Assembly (NCBI GenBank): GCA_041497995.1
Contig: JBGQHM010000346.1
Span: forward strand, 1-7,212
Direction: 5' to 3'
DNA: 7,212 bases
Source: DATKMS01 sp041497995
GTDB lineage: Bacteria > Desulfobacterota > Binatia > HRBIN30
This document shows positions 1-6,058 of this stretch, piece by piece (the first letter of the stretch is position 1; each line of letters begins with the position of its first letter). A program made the position numbers and the translations under genes. The notes beneath the pieces were generated by a model. It worked only from the letters and a program-made list of their open reading frames with translations. It had not been told where the DNA came from and made no database searches.

Positions 1-1
1 G

Positions 2-160
2 CGATTCCATGCGCAGAAGCAGCCAACACTGATTCCGGTACTGAAGGCAATCGATTTTCTCACGGCATCCGCGCTACCCGGAGAGCCGGACACCTGGTTG
101 ATTTTGAGCACCTCGCAGCATAGGAACGATTGCCGGTTCGAGGAGGGTACACAACGATGA
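2..160 (+). CDS. Possible 3' end of an unrecognised gene running in from the left edge
   Basis: This frame is open from the window edge to a TGA at 158-160, about 52 codons, with no recognisable domain (it contains LIPVLKAIDFLTASALPGE). Its stop overlaps the ATG of the lipoprotein gene as ATGA, and its third codon positions are more GC-rich than in the other open frame here (1-123). Both facts fit a coupled upstream gene. Against it, the stretch is short, has no known motif, and overlaps the lipoprotein's ribosome binding site and a possible promoter. It could equally be non-coding leader. The upstream sequence is needed to decide. Confidence 0.2.
   Translation, partial: RFHAQKQPTLIPVLKAIDFLTASALPGEPDTWLILSTSQHRNDCRFEEGTQR
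98..126 (+). promoter_or_regulatory. Weak candidate sigma-70 promoter for the lipoprotein gene
   Basis: TTGATT (98-103) and TAGGAA (121-126) are separated by 17 bases and lie about 30 bases before the lipoprotein start. The -35 box matches four of six consensus bases and the -10 box only three of six, so this could be chance. It competes with the idea that the lipoprotein is coupled to an upstream gene. Confidence 0.2.
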
Positions 161-621
161 AACGCCGATTCTTTGGACGAGGGGTTTCCGCGGTTGTCGC
201 GGTGTTCGCGGTAGTCGCGTTGAGTGGCTGCGGAGGGGATGGCGGAAGCTCGGGACCTCCAAGCCCGTCGCCAACCAAGACGCCCACGCCGAGCGCTACG
301 CCGGGACAAGCCTTCACGGGCACCTTTGCCGGCACCATTGCCCTCGATGCTGGCCGCACCGGTGCGGTGGTGTTCACTGTTCAGAGCACGGCGGAGGCAA
401 GCGGGACCCTGACGGTGAGCGGCGGTGCGACGACACAAACAGTGCCGATCACCGGCTTCGTCGCGCTGAGCAATGGCGACTTCTCACTCAGCGGCCAGTC
501 CGCCGACGGGTCGATCGTAACGACGGTCAGCGGGACGTTGCCGAGTCCGGGTGGTGGCGCCGGGTTTCTTGCCATTCAGATCGGCACGAACATTTTCGAG
601 GGGACGATCAGCGCGGCGTGA
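157..621 (+). CDS. Small exported lipoprotein with Thr/Pro linker and beta-rich domain
   Basis: This 154-residue protein has an N-terminal signal MKRRFFGRG, a hydrophobic stretch (about residues 10-22) and a lipobox L-S-G-C with Cys25 as the predicted lipidated residue. No Asp follows the Cys, which by the enterobacterial Lol rule would favour the outer membrane. Residues 26-51 are a Gly/Ser then Pro/Thr-rich tether (TKTPTPSATPG). Residues 52-154 are Gly/Thr/Ser-rich with alternating hydrophobics (FTGTFAGTIAL, GTLTVSGG, FEGTISAA), suggesting a beta-sandwich or barrel domain that I cannot name. The ATG at 157 is chosen over the in-frame TTG at 130 because AGGAGG lies at 141-146, ten bases upstream, and the signal peptide begins there. 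The gene ends 13 bases from the convergent MBL gene. The function is unknown; the tether resembles the linker in the large secreted protein at 3440. Confidence 0.82.
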   Translation: MKRRFFGRGVSAVVAVFAVVALSGCGGDGGSSGPPSPSPTKTPTPSATPGQAFTGTFAGTIALDAGRTGAVVFTVQSTAEASGTLTVSGGATTQTVPITGFVALSNGDFSLSGQSADGSIVTTVSGTLPSPGGGAGFLAIQIGTNIFEGTISAA

Positions 622-634
622 GAAGACGGCAACT

Positions 635-1369
635 CTAGATGTGGGGGCCGCCCAAGATTTCTCGAATGACGAGCGCGAGCTCGCGCAGTGCGCGGCCACC
701 GTCACCTGAGAACGACGCGCCGTGCATGGCAGCCAAGGTGCGAGGCTCGAGGTCGGCGAGGCGCTGCAACGTGGCATCCGTGTACGGCGTGTAGGGCATG
801 TCCTTCGCCAGCGGACCAGACTGGCCTTCATTGATGGCGTCACGCGCGGGGCCAACGACGTCGGTGGTGATCAACGGCGACGGATCGCCGGGTTGGAAGA
901 ACAGATCGGAGCACAGCAGAGTGCGGCCGGTCTCTTCGAAAAACAGGCCGGCGTCCCAACAGTGCGGTACGTGGGGCGTTGCGAGGAACCGCAGACGGTG
1001 GCGTCCGGTCTGTAAGACTTCGTTATCGGCGAGTGCGCGCGCCGGCCGCACGGCGAAGTCGTTGACGCTCACCGTCGCGCCGACAAAGCTGCACACCGCC
1101 TGCGCCCGCGGAGCCGCAGCGAGCCACTCATTCAGCGCGCCGCATTCGTCCGACTCGAAGTGACTAAACCCGATCCAGCGCAGGCGTGCGGGATCGAGTA
1201 CCGTAGCGACCGCGTCCCGTGTGGCGCCGAACATCTTCCTGAAACCGGTGTGCATCAAGAACGGCTCGTCATCCTTCACCAGGAACTGGTTGAACTGAAT
1301 GCCGTAGTCCGGTGCATACGTCGAAATCCGATACACATCACTGGCGATCTCGGTCACGGTGGTTGTCAT
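635..1369 (-). CDS. MBL-fold metallo-hydrolase, di-iron (flavodiiron/ODP-like) type
   Basis: This 244-residue protein has the metallo-beta-lactamase fold with ligands spaced as in the oxygen-binding di-iron branch: H70-F-E72-S-D74 (instead of HxHxDH), His133 in TPHVPHCWDA, Asp155 in LLCSDLF and His216 in AAMHG. The HxExD signature is what separates flavodiiron-type oxygen/NO reductases and ODP sensors from zinc hydrolases. The residue after Asp74 is Glu75, where classical flavodiiron proteins have His, so the metal site is a variant. There is no flavodoxin or rubredoxin domain, so an external redox partner would be needed if it is an oxidoreductase. The start at 1369 has AAGGGAG (1376-1382 on the complement) six bases upstream. 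No signal peptide is seen, so it should be cytoplasmic. It is divergent from the PaaX-type regulator and probably shares its operator. Family assignment is firm; O2 sensing, O2 reduction or hydrolysis cannot be told apart here. Confidence 0.92.
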   Translation of the reverse strand: MTTTVTEIASDVYRISTYAPDYGIQFNQFLVKDDEPFLMHTGFRKMFGATRDAVATVLDPARLRWIGFSHFESDECGALNEWLAAAPRAQAVCSFVGATVSVNDFAVRPARALADNEVLQTGRHRLRFLATPHVPHCWDAGLFFEETGRTLLCSDLFFQPGDPSPLITTDVVGPARDAINEGQSGPLAKDMPYTPYTDATLQRLADLEPRTLAAMHGASFSGDGGRALRELALVIREILGGPHI

Positions 1370-1458
1370 GTCACGCTCCCTTGACGACGAACGCTACGCT
1401 GATTCGCTTCGACGAGAAAGTGGAGGAGCGGACAATCCGTGGTCTCCATTTCTTGTGC

Positions 1459-1488
1459 ATTACATATCTTGACAGAATCAGACGACCA
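1459..1488 (-). promoter_or_regulatory. Candidate promoter for the MBL gene
   Basis: On the complementary strand, TGTAAT (1464-1459, five of six consensus bases) lies 18 bases downstream of a weak -35 box TGGTCG (1488-1483, three of six). A transcript would start near 1452 and carry a leader of about 80 bases before the MBL start at 1369. The -35 region lies inside the inverted repeat at 1482-1501, so a protein bound there should block this promoter. The -10 box is good and the -35 box poor. Confidence 0.35.
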
Positions 1489-1495
1489 TTGTAAT
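1469..1495 (+). promoter_or_regulatory. Candidate promoter for the regulator-desaturase operon
   Basis: A perfect TTGACA (1469-1474) is followed after 15 bases by TGTAAT (1490-1495, five of six). A 17-base spacing would instead give the poorer TAATGG (1492-1497). Either places the transcript start near 1502-1504, at or just before the GTG at 1505, so the mRNA would be leaderless or nearly so. That agrees with the absence of a Shine-Dalgarno sequence before 1505. The -10 box sits in the centre of the inverted repeat. Confidence 0.5.
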
Positions 1496-1501
1496 GGTCG
1501 T
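1482..1501. promoter_or_regulatory. Perfect inverted repeat, likely operator of the PaaX-type regulator
   Basis: The arms ACGACCATT (1482-1490) and AATGGTCGT (1493-1501) are exact reverse complements around a GT centre. The site lies in the divergent region between the MBL gene and the regulator gene, overlapping the candidate -10 box of the rightward promoter and the -35 box of the leftward one. A dimeric regulator bound here could repress both directions. Binding by the adjacent PaaX-type protein is inferred from position. Confidence 0.65.
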
Positions 1502-1504
1502 GAC

Positions 1505-2356
1505 GTGGACCTCACCCCCAAGAGCCTGATCCTCGATCTGCTCTCGACCGTGCCGAAGAGCGCGATGGCCGTCGGCGCATTGGTCGCTGCCGGTGAGCTC
1601 TTCGGTGTCAGCGAGAACAATGTGCGTGTGACCCTGGCGCGCTTGCGGGCCGCGGGGATGATCGACCAGGACGACCGCGGGCAGTACCGGCTGGCGGCGG
1701 CCGCCGCGCCGGTTGGCAAGCAAGTGACCTCGTGGCGTGACGTCGAGCAGCGCGTTCGCCGCTGGAGCGGGGGCTGGATCGGCGTCCATACCGTCGCGGT
1801 GCGGCGCAGTGAGAGGCGTGCACACCGGCATGGGGATCGCGCTCTGCGCTTTCTGGGCTTTGAACGATTCGATACCAGCCTGCATCTAAGGCCCGACAAT
1901 CTCACCGGGGGGGTCGACAGCGTCCGGGAGCAGTTGTACGGGCTCGGGCTGGATACGAAGGCGATGGTCTTCGGAATCCGGGACCTCGACGACGCAGCCG
2001 AGCGACGTGCTCGGTGTCTATGGGACGCCGTCGGGCTGCGAAACGGGTACCGCGCATCGCTTGCGGCGTTGATGAAGAGCGAGCGGCGCCTCGCCGCACT
2101 GCCCTCGCATGAGGCGTTGGTGGAATCGTTTCTCCTCGGCGGCCGCGTGATTCGACAGATCGTCCTGGATCCGCTGTTGCCCGAGCCCATCGTTCCTACC
2201 CAGGAACGCACGGCTCTCGTTGAGGCGCTGCGTCGATATGATCGCGCCGGGAGGGTGTGCTGGTCGTCGTTCCTCCGGGAGGCGATTCAGGGGACAACAT
2301 CACCGCCGGGGCGCCGACTGCAACTGATTCGAATGAAGCAAGGAGAGGCAGCATGA
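1505..2356 (+). CDS. PaaX-family transcriptional regulator
   Basis: This 283-residue regulator has the PaaX layout: an N-terminal winged helix (about residues 3-64; LTPKSLILDLLS, then ELFGVSENNVRVTLARLRAAG as recognition region and the wing GQYRL), a central alpha/beta part, and the C-terminal PaaX segment with LDPLLPEPI (221-229) and YDRAGRVCWSSF. E. coli PaaX represses phenylacetate degradation and is released by phenylacetyl-CoA. No paa gene is present here, and the partner gene is a desaturase, so an acyl-CoA-type ligand is possible but unproven. The frame extends to a GTG at 1439, but the first 22 residues of that version look non-conserved and contain the promoter and operator. I therefore choose the GTG at 1505, which leads directly into the family motif. 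The stop overlaps the desaturase start as ATGA. A run of seven G at 1907-1913 is in frame and not a frameshift. Confidence 0.92.
   Translation: MDLTPKSLILDLLSTVPKSAMAVGALVAAGELFGVSENNVRVTLARLRAAGMIDQDDRGQYRLAAAAAPVGKQVTSWRDVEQRVRRWSGGWIGVHTVAVRRSERRAHRHGDRALRFLGFERFDTSLHLRPDNLTGGVDSVREQLYGLGLDTKAMVFGIRDLDDAAERRARCLWDAVGLRNGYRASLAALMKSERRLAALPSHEALVESFLLGGRVIRQIVLDPLLPEPIVPTQERTALVEALRRYDRAGRVCWSSFLREAIQGTTSPPGRRLQLIRMKQGEAA
2341..2356 (+). promoter_or_regulatory. Ribosome binding site and ATGA overlap fixing the desaturase start
   Basis: AGGAG (2341-2345, in AAGGAGAGG) lies seven bases before the ATG at 2353, and that ATG shares bases with the regulator's TGA (2354-2356). This selects 2353 over the upstream in-frame start at 2257, which would lie deep inside the regulator gene. 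It also indicates translational coupling of the pair. Confidence 0.8.
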
Positions 2357-3324
2357 ACGGAAGTGCAGCACCGGTTCTCGACGCGACGGAGTTGGCGGCG
2401 GGCGACGCGAAGCGATGGCTCGACGCGTTGACGCGAGACGAGATTCAGGAATTGCGGCAGATGAACGACTGGCATTCGTGGGCGTCGATCCTGACCAACT
2501 GGGGCCTCATCTTCGCCTCGTTCGCTATGGTTGCGTACGTCCCTAATCCATTCACCGTTCTCCTGGCACTCGCGGTCATTGGCACCCGGCAACTCGGGGT
2601 GTCCGTGCTGATGCATGAAGCCGCTCACCGCACGCTGTTCAAGAATCGCACAGTGAACGACACGGTCGGCAACTGGTTGTGCGGGTATCCGGTGTGGAGC
2701 GACCTCGCTCCCTATCGCCGCTATCACCTCCAGCATCACGCGAAGAACTGGACCCCGGACGACCCCGACCTGAATCTGGCCATTCCGTTTCCGGTGACCT
2801 GGGCGAGCATGCGGCGCAAGATCTGGCGCGACCTCAGCGGGCAGACCGCGTGGAAGCGCGTGCGGTACGTGTTGAAGCGCGACCTCGGCGGCATGAACGT
2901 CCAGCAGTTCGGCAGCAACGCCGGCTGGCGTAACCTGCGCGGCGTGGCACTGACGAATCTCGTCTTGCTCGCCGGGTTGGCCGCTGTCGGACACCCCGCG
3001 CTCTACCTGCTGTGGGTCGGCGCGTGGTTCACGACGCACCATCTCGTCGTCCGTCTGCGCTCGATCGCCGAACACGCGATGGTCCCGGATCCCAACGACC
3101 CGCTGCGCAACACACGCACCACGCTCGCACGCTGGTGGGAGCGCCTCTTCATTGCACCCAACTACGTGAACTACCACCTCGAGCATCACCTCGTCATGAC
3201 CGTCCCGCACTACAACTTGCGGCGCATGCATCGCATGCTGCGCGACCGCGGCGTGCTGGAAGGGGCGTGTGTGCAGCGCGGCTACGCCGGTGTCCTGAAA
3301 CTCGCCGCCAGCAAACCCGCTTAG
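2353..3324 (+). CDS. Membrane fatty acid desaturase
   Basis: This 323-residue protein belongs to the integral-membrane di-iron fatty acid desaturase family, which uses O2 and an external electron donor to insert double bonds into acyl chains. The three histidine boxes are present: H88-EAA-H92, H125-LQ-HH129 and H275-LE-HH279, and His241 in SIAEHAMV is a plausible further ligand. Hydrophobic stretches at about 48-85 and 197-230 place the boxes on the cytoplasmic face, as in the family. The region after box two (NWTPDDPDLNL) is typical of bacterial acyl-lipid or acyl-CoA desaturases. Length is normal and no key residue is missing. No fused cytochrome b5 or ferredoxin domain is seen, and no reductase gene lies nearby. 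It is coupled to the PaaX-type regulator. Related hydroxylases share the boxes, so substrate and position of the double bond are open. Confidence 0.95.
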   Translation: MNGSAAPVLDATELAAGDAKRWLDALTRDEIQELRQMNDWHSWASILTNWGLIFASFAMVAYVPNPFTVLLALAVIGTRQLGVSVLMHEAAHRTLFKNRTVNDTVGNWLCGYPVWSDLAPYRRYHLQHHAKNWTPDDPDLNLAIPFPVTWASMRRKIWRDLSGQTAWKRVRYVLKRDLGGMNVQQFGSNAGWRNLRGVALTNLVLLAGLAAVGHPALYLLWVGAWFTTHHLVVRLRSIAEHAMVPDPNDPLRNTRTTLARWWERLFIAPNYVNYHLEHHLVMTVPHYNLRRMHRMLRDRGVLEGACVQRGYAGVLKLAASKPA

Positions 3325-3439
3325 CTTCCTCGGTTGCCCGGCGCCGCACCGGCCCGGACGCGTGAGGAGACCACAGCGCACATCTCTCTGGCCCGGCCGA
3401 CGGAATTGGCTTTGCTCATCACAGCGTGTGTAGTACCAC

Positions 3440-5254
3440 ATGAAGACTATGAGCGTCCCACGATTGCAGGCCAAGGTGCTGGCCTTTCGGCTGATCCTCA
3501 CCCTTCCGATCACAGCGATTCAGGCGTTCGCTGCCGCCGCCGAAGCGCAGTCCGTCACCGAGTTTCCGATCGTCACCAACAGCCAGCCATCGGGCATCAC
3601 GCAGGCGAGCGATGGGCACCTCTGGTTCACAGAGTTCAACTCCAACAAGATCGGGCGGCTGAGCGTCGTGGGCACGCTCAACGAGTACTTCGTCCCCACT
3701 GCGGGCAGCGGCGCCGGCGCCATCACGGTTGGCGCGGATGGGAACCTGTGGTTCGCGGAGTTCAACGCGAACCGGATCGCGAGAATCACGCTGCAAGGCG
3801 TCATCACAGAGTTCTCCATTCCCACGTCCGGCAGCGGCCCGAGTGGAATCACGGCCGGACTTGACGGTAACGTGTGGTTCACCGAGGCCAACACCAACCG
3901 CATCGGGCGCATCACCCCTGCGGGCGCCATCACGGAGTTCATCATCCCGACGGAAACCAGCCGGCCCCTAGGCATCACGGTCGGCTCGGACGGTAATCTC
4001 TGGTTCACGGAGTTCAGTGCGAGCAAGATCGGCAAGATTTCCCCGAATAGCCCCAACGCGATCACTGACTATGCAATCCCTTCCGGGTTCGTCGCTCCGA
4101 GCGACATCGCCACGGGGATTGACGGTGCGATGTGGTTTACCGAGTTCACCGGCAACCGCATCGGCCGCATCATTGTCACCGGGCTGGTCACCAATGAATT
4201 TCCGCTGCCGGCCGGCGCCAACCGGCCCAAGGACATCACGCTTGGGGCAGACAACAATCTGTGGTTCACGATCGGCAACTCCAACCAGATTGGACGCATC
4301 ACGAAGGCGGGCGTGATCACGACCTTCCCGATCCCAACCTCCGCCAGCGGCGTGTCGGGCATTACCGGCGGCCCCGACAGCAACATCTGGTTCACCGAGA
4401 TCAATGTCAGCCAGATTGGGCAGCTCGCGCCGATCGTGCAGCTACCGACCCCGACCTTCACCCCGACCCCGTCACCGCAAATGGCTACGGCAACGTCGAC
4501 GCGGACACCCACTGCGACGCTCACTGCTACGGCCAGTCCCACCTTGACGTTCAGCGCGACACCGACATTCACCGCTACGCCAACGCTCACGCCCACCGAT
4601 ACCGCAACGGCAACGTCAACCACCGCGGCCACGCCGACACCAACGCTGACGTCCAGCGCGACTGAGACGCCGACGTCGACAGCCACCGCCGAGGAGGCCA
4701 CGGCTACTGCAACTCCCGGTGAGACACCTACCGCGACCCCGAGCCAGGCCGTCACCATCACCGACACGCCAACGGAGACCGCGACGGCATCACCGGCCGA
4801 AACGGAGACCGCGACGGTCACACCGGCGGAAACCGCGCCTGTCGCCCCTACCGCCACCCCAACGACGGAGGAAGCCCCGACGGCAACAGCCACGACAGCA
4901 CCGACCGACACCGTGGCGCCGACTCAGACGCCTACACCGGCACCGACGGGCGTGCCCACCGACACGCCGACTTCCACGGCCACCGAAACGGAGACGCCAA
5001 CGCCAACAACGATCCCGACCGTGACGCCGACCTCCGCACCGACGCCGATACCGACGCCCCAGGGCGTCGCGGGCGACTGCAACGGCGATCAGGTGGTATC
5101 GATCAACGAGGTGGTGGCCACGGTGCGCATCATGTTGGAGCTCGCGCCGCTCTCCGGCTGTCCGAGCGCGGATCGAGATGGCGATGGCAAGGTGATGATC
5201 AACGAGGTGATCGCGGCCGTCAATGCGTTCCTAGACGACGCGCCAGGCGAGTAA
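3440..5254 (+). CDS. Secreted seven-bladed Vgb-like propeller with Thr/Pro linker and dockerin-like C-terminus
   Basis: This 604-residue exported protein has three parts. A signal peptide ends near AEA36|Q37. Residues 39-331 hold seven repeats of about 42 residues, each with an (L/V/M/I)-W-F-(T/A) core (Trp62, 104, 146, 188, 232, 275, 317) followed by an N-(K/R/Q)-I-G-R type motif; this is the virginiamycin B lyase/SMP-30-like propeller. Residues 336-541 are a low-complexity T/P/A linker. Residues 546-600 contain two calcium-loop motifs, D546-N548-D550-x-V-x-S554-x-x-E557 and D578-D580-D582-x-K-x-M-x-x-E589, with Cys547 and Cys574 possibly disulphide-bonded. The propeller has only one His (His60), so the His-based lyase chemistry of Vgb is unlikely; a binding or scaffold role fits better. 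The ATG at 3440 lacks a clear Shine-Dalgarno site; ATG 3449 is an alternative. The 115 bases upstream (3325-3439) hold no convincing promoter. Confidence 0.93.
   Translation: MKTMSVPRLQAKVLAFRLILTLPITAIQAFAAAAEAQSVTEFPIVTNSQPSGITQASDGHLWFTEFNSNKIGRLSVVGTLNEYFVPTAGSGAGAITVGADGNLWFAEFNANRIARITLQGVITEFSIPTSGSGPSGITAGLDGNVWFTEANTNRIGRITPAGAITEFIIPTETSRPLGITVGSDGNLWFTEFSASKIGKISPNSPNAITDYAIPSGFVAPSDIATGIDGAMWFTEFTGNRIGRIIVTGLVTNEFPLPAGANRPKDITLGADNNLWFTIGNSNQIGRITKAGVITTFPIPTSASGVSGITGGPDSNIWFTEINVSQIGQLAPIVQLPTPTFTPTPSPQMATATSTRTPTATLTATASPTLTFSATPTFTATPTLTPTDTATATSTTAATPTPTLTSSATETPTSTATAEEATATATPGETPTATPSQAVTITDTPTETATASPAETETATVTPAETAPVAPTATPTTEEAPTATATTAPTDTVAPTQTPTPAPTGVPTDTPTSTATETETPTPTTIPTVTPTSAPTPIPTPQGVAGDCNGDQVVSINEVVATVRIMLELAPLSGCPSADRDGDGKVMINEVIAAVNAFLDDAPGE
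3554..4432 (+). repeat. Seven tandem propeller-blade repeats within the secreted protein
   Basis: The coding sequence repeats with a period of about 126 bases. Distances between the conserved tryptophans are 42, 42, 42, 44, 43 and 42 residues. Each unit runs roughly as TEF-x-IPT, G-I-T, DGNLWFTE, N-x-IGRI. The fifth unit, after PNSPNAITDY, has the small insertions. Seven units make one closed propeller. Confidence 0.9.
4445..5062 (+). repeat. Low-complexity Thr/Pro/Ala linker-coding tract
   Basis: About 206 codons are nearly all Thr, Pro, Ala, Ser, Glu or Val, built on short degenerate units such as TPT, TAT and ETAT. It starts as strict TPTFTPTPSP and becomes Glu-rich in the middle (AEEATATATPGET, SPAETETATV). 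Such tracts are usually extended, often O-glycosylated, spacers in secreted proteins. The opposite strand is open for 280 codons here only because of base composition. Confidence 0.85.
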
Positions 5255-5273
5255 CCGCCGGCGGACGTGCACA

Positions 5274-5290
5274 GCGCGGCCGATCCGCGC
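5274..5290. terminator. Possible hairpin between convergent genes
   Basis: GCGCGG (5274-5279) pairs with CCGCGC (5285-5290) around a CCGAT loop in the 47-base gap between the propeller gene and the convergent exported-protein gene. It is in the right place for a shared terminator, but the stem is only six pairs and no T-tract follows on either strand. Confidence 0.25.
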
Positions 5291-5301
5291 GTACGGCCCC
5301 G

Positions 5302-5832
5302 TCAGCTCACTCTCCGGTAGACCAGTTGATAGGTCATCGCCCCGGGCAAGCCGCCGCCCCTCACTACGACCTGAAGTGTGAGGGTTTGTCCGTCGGCACT
5401 GACGCTGTAGCGGTTGACACGTCGCCCTGTGCCAGATGCAAAGGTCTGCTGGAACACCGTCCCGTCCCAAACGCCGGTGACATCGAAAGGCTCTCCGTCT
5501 TCGCGCTTCCACTTGATCGGCGCGCCAGTCAGCGGTGTCTGCACGGGGATGCGCGGGTCGGCAACCACGACCACATTGTCAGCCGTTGCTCCAATCATGA
5601 GGCGCTCGTAGGGCGTATTGATCTTCTGTAGACGACTGCGCGCAAACGGCCGGGCGAAGAAGCTCAAGGGAGCGATCGCTCGGCCGATCGCCTCGTCAAT
5701 GCGGTCGCTTTGCTCGGCCACCAAGCGGAATGTGCCCGCGAGGTTCGGCACCGGCGCCGCGGCCGACGCTTGCGGAACCAGCACACGCACAAACACCAGG
5801 AAGGCAAGCCAGCTCGCCAGGGTCGATTTCAC
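5302..5832 (-). CDS. Exported protein of unknown function, lipocalin-like C-terminal part
   Basis: This 176-residue protein starts with an apparent signal peptide (KSTLASWLAFLVFVRVLVP, cleavage near ASA24). The mature part begins PVPNLAGTFRLVAEQSD, then an Arg-rich amphipathic region (about 45-75), then beta-type segments with VWDGTVFQQTF and RYSVSADGQTLTLQV ending in TYQLVYRRVS. The pattern W-x-G…Y-x-(L/V)-SADG-x-TL…VYRR recalls small lipocalin-like or PA2169-style exported beta domains, but I cannot name the family. The GTG at 5832 is chosen because it begins the signal peptide and has GAGG (5841-5844 on the complement) eight bases upstream. The frame stays open further upstream to 6342, but that extension overlaps the divergent membrane gene and has no protein-like signature. 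It converges with the propeller gene 47 bases away. Confidence 0.77.
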   Translation of the reverse strand: MKSTLASWLAFLVFVRVLVPQASAAAPVPNLAGTFRLVAEQSDRIDEAIGRAIAPLSFFARPFARSRLQKINTPYERLMIGATADNVVVVADPRIPVQTPLTGAPIKWKREDGEPFDVTGVWDGTVFQQTFASGTGRRVNRYSVSADGQTLTLQVVVRGGGLPGAMTYQLVYRRVS

Positions 5833-5874
5833 GATCTGCGCCTCACGCTCACGTTCCTTCGATACTACGCATCG

Positions 5875-5895
5875 CACGTGAAAACGGTTTTCGTG
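5875..5895. promoter_or_regulatory. Bulged inverted repeat in a divergent intergenic region
   Basis: AAAAC (5881-5885) and GTTTT (5887-5891) are exact inverted arms around one G. They are extended by CACG (5875-5878) and CGTG (5892-5895) with a two-base TG bulge on the left. The site lies 43 bases upstream of the exported-protein start, within the 226-base divergent region 5833-6058, where an operator would be expected. It is AT-rich against a GC-rich background. No regulator gene is adjacent, and no clear promoter was found elsewhere in this region. Confidence 0.35.
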
Positions 5896-6058
5896 GTTGG
5901 CAGCGCTAGCGGGATGCGAGCGTCCGTGGCAAACGTGTTGGAGGGGTGCGGGGCCGACGAGAGCATCAACTCGAGCTGTTCCCTCTCCGCGACAGCAGCC
6001 CGTTGTCTTCCTTGTAGCTCGTTGTCTCGCACTTCGTGTAGAAGCAGTACAGCAGCCG

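Noticed and set aside
1907..1913. Run of seven G as a possible frameshift site
   Set aside because: The PaaX-type reading frame continues intact through it with family-like sequence on both sides.
1366..2211. 281-codon Arg/Ser-rich open frame on the minus strand
   Set aside because: It is a shadow of the PaaX-type gene, with a composition typical of the antisense of GC-rich coding DNA.
2287..3513. 408-codon open frame on the minus strand
   Set aside because: It lies opposite the desaturase with its three intact His boxes, is His/Arg/Gln-rich, and has no recognisable motif.
4069..4911. 280-codon Val-rich open frame on the minus strand
   Set aside because: It is the complement of the Thr/Pro linker and blade repeats; composition keeps it open, and it reads as VAVSVGVSV low complexity without a domain.
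4445..5062. Short-unit repeat tract considered as a CRISPR array or satellite
   Set aside because: Units are degenerate and of three to six codons, in frame throughout, with no spacer-repeat alternation; it is a protein linker.
6001..6027. 8-base direct repeat CGTTGTCT at 6001 and 6020
   Set aside because: It is short, is not matched by a promoter or second copy elsewhere, and is easily a chance repeat.
5897..6058. N-terminal extension of the ferric-reductase-like protein
   Set aside because: The 54 extra residues are Arg/Gln/Pro-rich with no family similarity; the membrane protein begins naturally at the ATG at 6059.
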